From the NCBI GenBank assembly GCA_903918755.1, contig CAIXFN010000087.1, positions 1-61,828 of the forward strand: 61,828 nucleotides of DNA. Reading direction: 5' to 3'. Of the stretch, positions 55,559-61,828 are shown one piece after another (the stretch's first letter is position 1; the number at the start of each line of letters is the position of its first letter). Source of the DNA: an uncultured Pedosphaera sp. Its GTDB lineage: Bacteria; Verrucomicrobiota; Verrucomicrobiia; Limisphaerales; Pedosphaeraceae. The notes under the pieces were generated by a model. That model saw only the letters and a program-made list of their open reading frames with translations, searched no databases and was not told where the DNA came from. The position numbers were made by a program, and so were the translations under genes.

Positions 55559-56365
55559 ATGAGCGACTACAATTCCCCACCGCCCGGCCAACTGCCCGGC
55601 TATACTCCCAATCCTACTCCTGCCCAAGTTCCGCCCCCCATCATCCCGGGACCAACTCCGCGACCCGTTCCGGACGCCAGCCTGGGCTCCCGTCCCGAAG
55701 ACCGCGCCCCCATCCTAGGTTGGGCCGGCATCATCGACGCCCTCCTGCGCGAGCCGCGCCGCGTCCATTATCAATTGCGGCAGGCCAACGCGGGCCGGTT
55801 GATCGCCGCCCTCGTGTTCATTGCCGCAGCCTGCGCCCTGGTTTACGGCCTCGTGGTGGGCACGTTCTCCGGCGGCACGCAACTCTGGGCCGCGCCCCTT
55901 AAAGTGGCCGCGGGCCTGCTCATTTCCGGCGCCATCTGCCTGCCGAGCCTCTACATCTTTTCGTGCCTCAGCGGGTCCAGCGGACGCCTGGTCGAGGTGG
56001 GCGGATTGACCGCGGGGTTGCTGGCGCTGCTGACCTTGCTCCTCGGCGGCTTCGCGCCGGTGGCCTGGGTCTTCTCGCAATCCACCCAATCGGTCGCCGC
56101 CATGGGCGCCTTGCACCTGGCCTTTTGGGCCGTCGCCGCCGGGTTTGGTCTGCGCTTTCTGCGCGCGGGCTTTCTCCGAACGAACGCCCGTTCCACCGCC
56201 GGCCTCAACGTCTGGATCGTGGTCTTCCTGCTGGTCTCCTTGCAGATGACCACGGCGCTCCGCCCCATTCTTGGCACCGCCGACACCCTGCTGCCCAAAT
56301 CTTCCGAGAAACAGTTCTTCCTGAGCCATTGGTGGCAATGCCTGGATGCCAGCAACCACAACTAA
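55559..56365 (+). CDS. Membrane protein of ispH cluster (3), Yip1-like
   Basis: 268 residues. The N-terminal 50 residues are Pro-rich and disordered, then IIDALLREPRRVHYQLRQAN leads into five to six helices, with GTQLWAAPLKVAAGLLISG resembling the start of the preceding protein's membrane part. It lies five bases after the previous gene and six before the next. Probably a partner of the preceding protein. Confidence 0.65.
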   Translation: MSDYNSPPPGQLPGYTPNPTPAQVPPPIIPGPTPRPVPDASLGSRPEDRAPILGWAGIIDALLREPRRVHYQLRQANAGRLIAALVFIAAACALVYGLVVGTFSGGTQLWAAPLKVAAGLLISGAICLPSLYIFSCLSGSSGRLVEVGGLTAGLLALLTLLLGGFAPVAWVFSQSTQSVAAMGALHLAFWAVAAGFGLRFLRAGFLRTNARSTAGLNVWIVVFLLVSLQMTTALRPILGTADTLLPKSSEKQFFLSHWWQCLDASNHN

Positions 56366-56371
56366 ACCTTT

Positions 56372-57058
56372 ATGAGCCATTCCGAACCAAGAACACACAA
56401 CCCTCCCGCCTTGCCGCTTCTCCTGCTGCTGGTGGCCTCCGTCATGGGCGCGGCGCAAGTCGGCTTGCGGATCGCCTGGTCGCACAATTGGAACTATTTG
56501 TTCCTCATCTGGAACCTGGTCCTCGCCTGGTTGCCGGTCTATTTCGCGCTGCACGTCCGGCAGCGACACCAGGCCGGCGCGAGCGATGGGAGCCTGTGCC
56601 TGCCGGCGGGCCTTTGGCTTCTGTTCCTCCCCAACGCGCCGTATATCTTCACCGACCTGGTCCATCTGCAAAATTGGTTCGCGGGCCATTACTGGGTGGA
56701 CTTCAGCCTGATCCTGCAATTCGGTCTGACCGGCTTCCTGCTGGGCTTCATTTCCCTCTACCTGGTGCACGCCGTTGTCCGCGACCGATTCGGCGCGTTG
56801 GCGGGCTGGCTGTTCGTGCTGGTCTCGGCAGGACTCTGCGGCATCGGCGTCGGTTTGGGCCGGTTCGGTCGCTGGAATTCCTGGGACCTCGTCGTCCACC
56901 CCTTTGGCCTGGTGCATGACATTGGCCGGTGGGCAGTCCATCCGCTCATGCACGCCAAGACCCTCGTCTTCGCCACGCTGTTCGCCAGTTTCCTCTTCGT
57001 GAGCTACCTGATGCTGTATGGCCTCACCCTGTTGCAAAACGAATCCCCGCGCCGCTAA
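56372..57058 (+). CDS. DUF1361 membrane protein
   Basis: 228 residues with about six helices. DUF1361 signature words are visible: FLIWNLVLAWLP, LWLLFLPNAPYIFTDLVHL and GLGRFGRWNSWD. The family has no known function; the conserved Asn-Ala-Pro-Tyr and Arg-Trp-Asn-Ser-Trp-Asp loops suggest an active or binding site at the membrane surface. The stop is adjacent to the ATG of the next gene. Confidence 0.85.
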   Translation: MSHSEPRTHNPPALPLLLLLVASVMGAAQVGLRIAWSHNWNYLFLIWNLVLAWLPVYFALHVRQRHQAGASDGSLCLPAGLWLLFLPNAPYIFTDLVHLQNWFAGHYWVDFSLILQFGLTGFLLGFISLYLVHAVVRDRFGALAGWLFVLVSAGLCGIGVGLGRFGRWNSWDLVVHPFGLVHDIGRWAVHPLMHAKTLVFATLFASFLFVSYLMLYGLTLLQNESPRR

Positions 57059-58249
57059 ATGAAAAAGCCTGGCCAATCTCGAATTGGGCGGAGTCTTTCG
57101 GCCTTGGCCGTGGCCACGGCGATCTGGATTCCGAGCCTGCACTGGTTCTTCACAGCCAAGGAGGGGGACTTTCACCAACCATCCGGGATTTCCACCAAGG
57201 CCAGGCAATTGGCGTCGCGCCACCTGGCGCTATGGAGCGAACCGGAGGCGAGACAGCAGGAATTGAATCGGATGCGCGCGAGCAACGCGGAGTGGGATTT
57301 TATGGGGCGCACATTTCTGGTCTGGTCGCTAGCCGACATGAGTTTGCGAAACCCGGAGGGAAAGTCGCAATATGTGGCGGTGATGGATCAGATTATCGTC
57401 GAAACCTTGCGCCTGGAAAAAGAACATGGGATGTATTTCTTCCTGATGCCGTATGCGCGGGCGGGCAATTTTGTGATGCAGCCGCCCCGCAGCCAGTTTC
57501 TGGACAGTGAAATTGCCCTGATGCTCGCTTCACGCCGCTGGGTGGCCGAAAAGGCTGAATACATTCCCTTGCTTCGAGAGCGGATCGCCTTCATGGGGGA
57601 GCGGATGGCACAGGGAGCCGTCTTATCGACCGAAAGTTATCCGAACGAATGCTGGATGTTTGACAACGCGGCGGCCTTGGCGGCATTTCGCTTGAGCGAT
57701 CGTTTGGACGGCGGTGACCATTCCGATTTCATCCACCGCTGGATCCAAACGGCCCGGGCCAAATTAACGGATCCCGTCACCGGGATTTTGATCTCCAGTT
57801 ACACCGTGGATGGCCGGGCGCTCGATGGACCGGAGGGTTCCTCCATCTGGATGGTTACGCATTTTCTGCGGCTGGCGGACGGATCCTTTGCGCGAGACCA
57901 ATATCAACGGGCGCGGAAAGAACTGGCCAGAGGCCTGGCTGGATTTGCCTGGTCACGCGAATGGCCGGCTTCCTGGCAAGGGCCAACGGACATTGATTCC
58001 GGCCCCGTTATTCCCGTCCTGGGAATTAGCGCCGGAGCCAGTGGCATGGCCTTGATCGGGGCCAGCTCGGCGGGCGATGAAGATTATCTGCAGCGACTCG
58101 TCACAACGCTTGATTTCGCCGCCTTTCCGGCGCGGAAGAACGGGCGTCTGCGGTACTGTGCGAGCAATGCCGTGGGCGACGCGGCGCTGCTCTACGCCAG
58201 CGTGCTGGGACCCGTTTGGAATGAAGCTATCACCCATCACCAACCATGA
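57059..58249 (+). CDS. LDI-like (alpha/alpha)6 barrel protein, membrane anchored
   Basis: 396 residues. One N-terminal hydrophobic helix at about 12-32, then an all-helical barrel. Layout and words such as DPVTGILISSYTVDG, SREWPASWQGPTDIDSGPVI and GRLRYC resemble the linalool dehydratase/isomerase (Ldi) and six-hairpin fold group, and the length equals that of Ldi. This assignment is from memory of family patterns; catalytic residues are not confirmed. Its position in an operon with ispH makes an isoprenoid-related substrate thinkable. An alternative is a glycosidase-like barrel. Confidence 0.5.
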   Translation: MKKPGQSRIGRSLSALAVATAIWIPSLHWFFTAKEGDFHQPSGISTKARQLASRHLALWSEPEARQQELNRMRASNAEWDFMGRTFLVWSLADMSLRNPEGKSQYVAVMDQIIVETLRLEKEHGMYFFLMPYARAGNFVMQPPRSQFLDSEIALMLASRRWVAEKAEYIPLLRERIAFMGERMAQGAVLSTESYPNECWMFDNAAALAAFRLSDRLDGGDHSDFIHRWIQTARAKLTDPVTGILISSYTVDGRALDGPEGSSIWMVTHFLRLADGSFARDQYQRARKELARGLAGFAWSREWPASWQGPTDIDSGPVIPVLGISAGASGMALIGASSAGDEDYLQRLVTTLDFAAFPARKNGRLRYCASNAVGDAALLYASVLGPVWNEAITHHQP

Positions 58250-58617
58250 TTGCCAAAACTCAATGCGCGAAACCACAACCGTGGGGAGGGGGGTTCCTTT
58301 CATCGCGCTACCTTGGGCTACGGGCGGTCGCGCTCGTTTTGCTCTTCGGCGCCGCCCACCTGGCGGGATTGCGGGAATCCACCACCTTTCTCACGGGCAC
58401 CGCCGCTGCTTCGGGGGCGAGCCTCCAATCTTCCGCGTATGCCGGCGGCCTCTACATCTTGCTTTACCTGGGATTTGTGGTTCTTGCGCCGATTCTAGCC
58501 CTCGCGGCGGCTCTCCTTTATTTCTGGGAGCGGCGGGATAGGCGTGTGAGCTTGCCCTCCGCTACCAAAGCTCAACCCACCGCAACCGAACCCCCAATCA
58601 GCCATGAACCCCTCTGA
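58246..58617 (+). CDS. Small membrane protein of ispH cluster
   Basis: 123 residues with two predicted helices (about 25-40 and 66-92), a Gly/Ala-rich periplasmic loop between them and a charged tail. It overlaps the LDI-like gene (ATGA) and the next gene by 14 bases, so it is in one translational chain. No family recognised. Confidence 0.6.
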   Translation: MIAKTQCAKPQPWGGGFLSSRYLGLRAVALVLLFGAAHLAGLRESTTFLTGTAAASGASLQSSAYAGGLYILLYLGFVVLAPILALAAALLYFWERRDRRVSLPSATKAQPTATEPPISHEPL

Positions 58618-59143
58618 CGCCGTCCTCCGCCGCCGCATCAAATGGTTGACCTGGTTCTTCATCGTGGGCTTGTTCCTGAGCGGCGCCACCGCCATTCCGC
58701 TGGAATCGGAGCTGAACCTCCTCGCGCGCCTGGTCGGGGCTGACATCGGTTCCTCCGGAGTCCCACCCGCAGCGAGCGGACTGGCTCATTGGATTCTGAT
58801 GGTCCGTGACGCCCTGCACACTACGAACACCCGCTTCCCGTTCATGGCCTACGGCACCGACTGGCTGGCCTTTGGCCACTTCGTCATCGCCATCGCCTTC
58901 ATTGGCGCCTTGCGCGATCCCGTGCGGAACATCTGGTTATTCACCTTCGGCATGATTGCCTGCGTCCTGCTGATCCCCTACGCCTTCGTAATGGGTGCGG
59001 TACGCGGCATTCCCCTGGAATGGGGGTTGATCGACTGTTCCTTCGGCATCGGCGGTATCGTGCCCGTGCGGCTCTGCCGCAAGTGGGCCCGCGAACTGGA
59101 ACTCCGCCAGACCACGAAACATTCAAGCGATGACGATCGATAG
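58604..59143 (+). CDS. Conserved membrane protein of ispH cluster
   Basis: 179 residues with about four helices. Words RDPVRNIWLFTFGMIAC and RGIPLEWGLIDCSFGI look like a widely conserved uncharacterised family of Bacteroidetes and Verrucomicrobiota (from memory). The N-terminus overlaps the previous gene by 14 bases. The function is unknown. Confidence 0.7.
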   Translation: MNPSDAVLRRRIKWLTWFFIVGLFLSGATAIPLESELNLLARLVGADIGSSGVPPAASGLAHWILMVRDALHTTNTRFPFMAYGTDWLAFGHFVIAIAFIGALRDPVRNIWLFTFGMIACVLLIPYAFVMGAVRGIPLEWGLIDCSFGIGGIVPVRLCRKWARELELRQTTKHSSDDDR

Positions 59144-59241
59144 GGACGGGACAAACAAGCACCAGCGGCGCGGCGCGCACCACCAAACGAATCCTCCCGA
59201 CCGTCATTGCCAACACTCCCAGCGGTCACTACACTGCCGCC

Positions 59242-59481
59242 ATGAGCGAACCCACCATCGCGCGCAAAGCGCCCTACGTCCTCCCCACACTGCCGGGCTC
59301 CTATTACTGGTGCAGTTGCGGCAAATCGAAAGCCCAACCCTTCTGCGACGGCTCCCACGCCGGCTCCGGCTTTAACCCCGTGAAAGTGGACATCACCGAA
59401 GCCAAAACCGTGGCTTGGTGCGGCTGCAAACACTCCAAGAATGGCGCCTTCTGCGACGGCAGCCACGCCAAACTGCCGTAA
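59242..59481 (+). CDS. Twin CDGSH iron-sulfur protein
   Basis: 79 residues with two CDGSH-type clusters: CSCGKSKAQPFCDGSH and CGCKHSKNGAFCDGSH, each with the three Cys and one His that bind a 2Fe-2S cluster. Small bacterial CDGSH proteins handle electrons or iron-sulfur clusters in the cytoplasm. It lies 98 bases after the membrane protein run and may have its own promoter. Since IspH needs an Fe-S cluster and electrons, a link is possible but unproven. Confidence 0.88.
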   Translation: MSEPTIARKAPYVLPTLPGSYYWCSCGKSKAQPFCDGSHAGSGFNPVKVDITEAKTVAWCGCKHSKNGAFCDGSHAKLP

Positions 59482-59684
59482 ATAATCCGCGCGCCGTAAT
59501 TGCGGCAACCAAGCGCCAGCGGCGCGCCATGTTTATAGCCCGCGGCCTCACCAATCCATCCGAAGACCCAGCGGGGCGCCATATGCACCCACGCCGTGGT
59601 TAGGTGAACGGGTTTGCCGGAATCGTCTGGGCGCGTATGATTGCGTAATCCAATCAAATGCCCTTTCCCGTTTCCCTGTGCTTT

Positions 59685-60773
59685 TCACCAAGAGCTGATC
59701 TTTTCAAACTCCAGCCCAGCCAGCAATTTGGGCGCGACCGCGAAAAAGTGCCGGCATTGATCGAGCACCGCATCGCAGGCACGTTCGACCTCCTCCGGAT
59801 TTGCCAGGTACTCCCATTGCGTCTGACTACAGATCCCGAGCCAGGAGCAAAAAGAAATCATACTGCCCAATACCAGGCTTCCCTCGTACGGTCCCCTTGC
59901 TCCTTGCTGTACGACCTTGGCCTCACTGAAAATCCCATGGCAGTAGTCAAGGAGACCGGCGCCCCGACCAAACCAAAAGTGGGTGGAAATGCGCCAGCCA
60001 CCCGGGCCTCGGATCTCGTATAGTGAATGTGGGTCGCATAGGTCATCGTAGCTGGACGCTACGCATTGTGGGCCAAACTCCTTCTCGAACCTGGCCATCA
60101 TCATCTTTTGCAACTTGAACTTGCTGACAAATCGGACTTTTTCGCCCGCCTTCTTTCTGGCGGCAATCTCCTCCTCGCAGGGCACCGGGATGGGTCGAAA
60201 GAGTTCTTCCAGCTTTGCCCGGAGGGCGGCATCGTGCTGCTGCTTGAGTGATCCTCCCCCCGGTCCCTCAATTTCACCCAGTAGCATAACTGCGCGACTG
60301 CGCATAATTTGCCAAACCAAGGGTGCGAACTCGCGATCCGCGCTGGCCTCCAACTGGCACAAGCCCCAATACTCCCTTCGCAGACGAAAGAAATCATCCG
60401 TTCTCGCTCGGAAATTCTCTTCGTCCGGCGAACATGTTTCGCCCATAGTTTTGACCGCATCCGGGTGAAATCTCTTGAACAGGCCACCGACCACCAACTC
60501 CTGCTCCCGTCGGTTCAACTGCCGTAGGTACTGAAGCGTTTCCCAGGCTGGGCCACCTTTGAACGTGAGCAAATTCGGAAACGCTTCGTTGATTTCCCGC
60601 TCCCATTCCGACTTGGCCCAAAGATAGCGCCGAATATCGAACTCCTCTTTAACCTTCGCGAAAGTTACGCTCATGTGCTGATGGAATGTTGCCTCGAAAT
60701 GTCGTCTCTTAAAAGCTGGCCGTAAAGCTGCTTTTGCGACATCCATTCTCAAATGAATCCCGTCGAGCCCCAC
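59685..60773 (-). CDS. Hypothetical protein, 362 residues
   Basis: A soluble, mostly helical protein rich in charged and aromatic residues, without signal peptide or membrane helix. The middle has LEELFRPIPVPCEEEIAARK, and the C-terminal part RISTHFWFGRGAGLLDYCHG. I do not recognise the family. A GTG at 60773 gives the longest form; an ATG at 60746 is an alternative. Codon use and composition are less GC-rich than the neighbours. Last in a minus-strand run with the zinc-ribbon gene 46 bases upstream. Confidence 0.65.
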   Translation of the reverse strand: MGLDGIHLRMDVAKAALRPAFKRRHFEATFHQHMSVTFAKVKEEFDIRRYLWAKSEWEREINEAFPNLLTFKGGPAWETLQYLRQLNRREQELVVGGLFKRFHPDAVKTMGETCSPDEENFRARTDDFFRLRREYWGLCQLEASADREFAPLVWQIMRSRAVMLLGEIEGPGGGSLKQQHDAALRAKLEELFRPIPVPCEEEIAARKKAGEKVRFVSKFKLQKMMMARFEKEFGPQCVASSYDDLCDPHSLYEIRGPGGWRISTHFWFGRGAGLLDYCHGIFSEAKVVQQGARGPYEGSLVLGSMISFCSWLGICSQTQWEYLANPEEVERACDAVLDQCRHFFAVAPKLLAGLEFEKISSW

Positions 60774-60819
60774 TGAAGTGTCACCCTTCGAACCCGGGCA
60801 CTGCTGTTCTTCGTCTCGA

Positions 60820-61038
60820 TCACGGCTCCCGCGGAAACTTCGCTTTCACCTTGGCCAGGCTTTCCTGCGTGATGAACCAGTCCATGAGCCCGCAATGCCC
60901 GCACACCCGGAGCTGGACATCCGCGTGGGCAAAGAAACCGACCGGCACGAGCGGCTGGAGGTAGCCACCAATAGCCACTTCCTTGCTATAAAATTCCCGC
61001 GCGCCGCAATTGCGGCATTGATTCGTTGGAGGTTGCAT
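60820..61038 (-). CDS. Small zinc-ribbon protein
   Basis: 72 residues with two knuckles, CRNCG at the N-terminus and CGHCG near residue 47, which together make a four-Cys zinc ribbon. The stretch between them (VAIGGYLQPLVPVGFF) is hydrophobic. The function is unknown; such proteins often bind nucleic acid or act as small regulators. A degenerate copy of its N-terminal segment appears near 59482-59516 on the same strand. Confidence 0.7.
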   Translation of the reverse strand: MQPPTNQCRNCGAREFYSKEVAIGGYLQPLVPVGFFAHADVQLRVCGHCGLMDWFITQESLAKVKAKFPREP

Positions 61039-61137
61039 AAATTGATTCGCTTGGACTGGTCGGTATGGTCGTCGTCAGTGTTGCGTTTCTGTGCGGGACT
61101 CCCCGCATCCGGATAGCTTTGATGACAATGCCCTCAG

Positions 61138-61479
61138 CTACTTTCGGGATTCAGACCGGCGTCGCCACCAGGCGCCCGGCTCCCCGAATAAATCGGGCGC
61201 CAACCAGCGGGACGCCCAATAAATCACGGGCGGGCCAAACACAATCCACAAGGGAATGGAAACGATTGGCGGCAAAAGATCCACCAAAAACCCAAGCACA
61301 CCCATAATCAGCGAGACACAAAATAAATACGCGCCAATGCTGATTCCGCGTGCCCAAGCTTTAAGAAATGATTTCATACGTGTGAAGTCGCCGATCAAAA
61401 ATGCTGAACCACCGCTTGCTCGTGGCATGAACTGCTGCAGAGTGGCCACCGGGAAGGGCGCCTGGCTTAGGCGACTCAT
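61138..61479 (-). CDS. Small membrane protein
   Basis: 113 residues with two predicted helices (about 48-68 and 70-90) and a basic C-terminus (WWRRRSESRK). The ATG at 61479 shares a base with the stop of the upstream fragment (TGATG), which supports coupled translation. A second ATG at 61377 begins just before the helices and would give a 79-residue form. No family recognised. Confidence 0.5.
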   Translation of the reverse strand: MSRLSQAPFPVATLQQFMPRASGGSAFLIGDFTRMKSFLKAWARGISIGAYLFCVSLIMGVLGFLVDLLPPIVSIPLWIVFGPPVIYWASRWLAPDLFGEPGAWWRRRSESRK

Positions 61480-61690
61480 CAGGCCACACCCTTCGATTGA
61501 TTATGTAGCTCTCGGGCATGAACAATAAACTCCAAAAATGGCAAACGGTATCCGCAGCTCGAACAGCACTTGTCTTTGGTGATGACCGGCTGAACATCAC
61601 GGACAAAAATCCAACCATGCTCCATGCCAACTCGCTGGCCGGGCACCAATCCAAAAAATGTCGGATCGTAGGAACTGAAGTCTGCCTGGC
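61479..61690 (-). pseudogene. C-terminal fragment of a zinc-knuckle protein cut by IS21 end
   Basis: An open frame of 69 codons runs from the IS21 boundary to a TGA at 61479-61481. It encodes DPTFFGLVPGQRVGMEHGW early and KCCSSCGYRLPF later, the latter a CxxC knuckle, then FIVHARELHNQ. The sense of the protein is good but it has no proper start, so it is probably the end of a gene truncated by the insertion. An intact short form from the GTG at residue 15 or the ATG at residue 22 is possible. The family is unknown. Confidence 0.35.
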
Positions 61691-61828
61691 TGTCAGGGGA
61701 CGGTCAAAACCAGCCACTCGGGGTCGAATCAAAACCAGCCAGTTTGAGGATGAGATAATTGGCCGGTGGGCTCGCGAAGCGAGCACGCTGGCTGATGTAT
61801 CAACTCAAATTGAACCAGCAGCACGCCA
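61691..61828 (+). mobile_element. IS21-family element, left end (partial)
   Basis: The sequence starts TGTCAGGGGACGGTC, in the style of IS21-family termini with TG at the outer end. It contains two copies of TCAAAACCAGCCA at 61704-61716 and 61729-61741, 25 bases apart, as in the multiple terminal repeats bound by IstA. A transposase start follows 53 bases later. The element continues beyond the window. Confidence 0.6.
61795..61828 (+). CDS. istA: IstA transposase, first 11 codons (partial)
   Basis: ATG at 61795 opens MYQLKLNQQHA, matching the remembered start of IS21-family IstA integrases, before the window ends. The position just inside the terminal repeats fits an IS21 element. Identification rests on eleven residues plus the terminal repeats. 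Confidence 0.5.
   Translation, partial: MYQLKLNQQHA

Noticed and set aside
55715-57223. 502-codon minus-strand ORF
   Set aside because: Antisense to three tightly spaced membrane-protein genes with DUF1361 signature on the plus strand.
61519-61828. Plus-strand ORF of about 100 codons crossing the IS21 boundary
   Set aside because: It spans the element terminus and has no protein-like pattern; the minus-strand frame with a CxxC knuckle is more convincing.
1-61828. tRNA, rRNA or prophage genes
   Set aside because: No tRNA TPsiC-type hairpins, rRNA conserved words or phage structural genes were found on reading the gaps.

Overview
The window is GC-rich, densely coded DNA from a free-living bacterium. 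The best fit is a member of the Verrucomicrobiota, probably the Limisphaerales/Pedosphaera side. The reasons are a pseudopilin with an H-X9-DG tail, cytochrome c/PQQ-propeller fusion proteins, a giant FG-GAP protein with ASPIC/UnbV domains, a multiheme cytochrome, and many exported beta-propeller proteins. Shine-Dalgarno sequences are often weak and several starts are GTG or TTG. The phylum call is inference from gene content; no rRNA is present.

Layout. 1-2440: gene-free, with hairpins, a near-perfect 32-bp palindrome and six copies of a direct repeat. 2441-5882: tandem paralogous cytochrome c-sugar dehydrogenase fusions. 5860-15593: lipoprotein hydrolase, HrpA helicase, DUF4870 protein, SWIM/SNF2 helicase and its upstream partner. 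15841-21871: pseudopilin, GH43-like propeller, BlaI-type repressor, epimerase, panB-moaC, serine hydrolase. 22033-25211: thrS with a putative leader attenuator and its own terminator, then a TPR protein. 25228-31514 (minus strand): octaheme cytochrome, membrane protein and FG-GAP/ASPIC protein. 31635-38706: operon of GntR repressor, ABC ATPase and two ABC-2 permeases, each carrying a C-terminal seven-repeat RCC1-like propeller. 38779-50727: GH13-like protein, MscS channel with a cNMP domain, L,D-transpeptidase, YaeQ-like protein, 14-repeat Kelch protein, AIM24 and DUF4864 proteins. 50769-52143: hpt-moaD-moaE. 52192-59481: a run of membrane proteins around a winged-helix regulator and ispH, with two copies of one operator-like palindrome, an LDI-like barrel protein and a twin-CDGSH protein. 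59685-61828: minus-strand small genes, the first apparently cut by an IS21-family element whose left end closes the window.

How the genes work together. Two units look like candidate undescribed systems. In the first, a YtrA-type GntR repressor probably controls its own operon through a palindrome over the -10 region. The encoded ABC exporter has permeases bearing their own, probably extracytoplasmic, propellers, which suggests ligand- or protein-gated export. In the second, a winged-helix regulator lies between two near-identical palindromes, each about ten bases before a start codon: one before its membrane-protein partner and one before ispH. This suggests joint control of isoprenoid-precursor formation and a set of membrane proteins. 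Housekeeping functions in the window are pantothenate (panB), molybdopterin (moaC, moaD, moaE), purine salvage (hpt), threonyl-tRNA charging (thrS) and isoprenoids (ispH).
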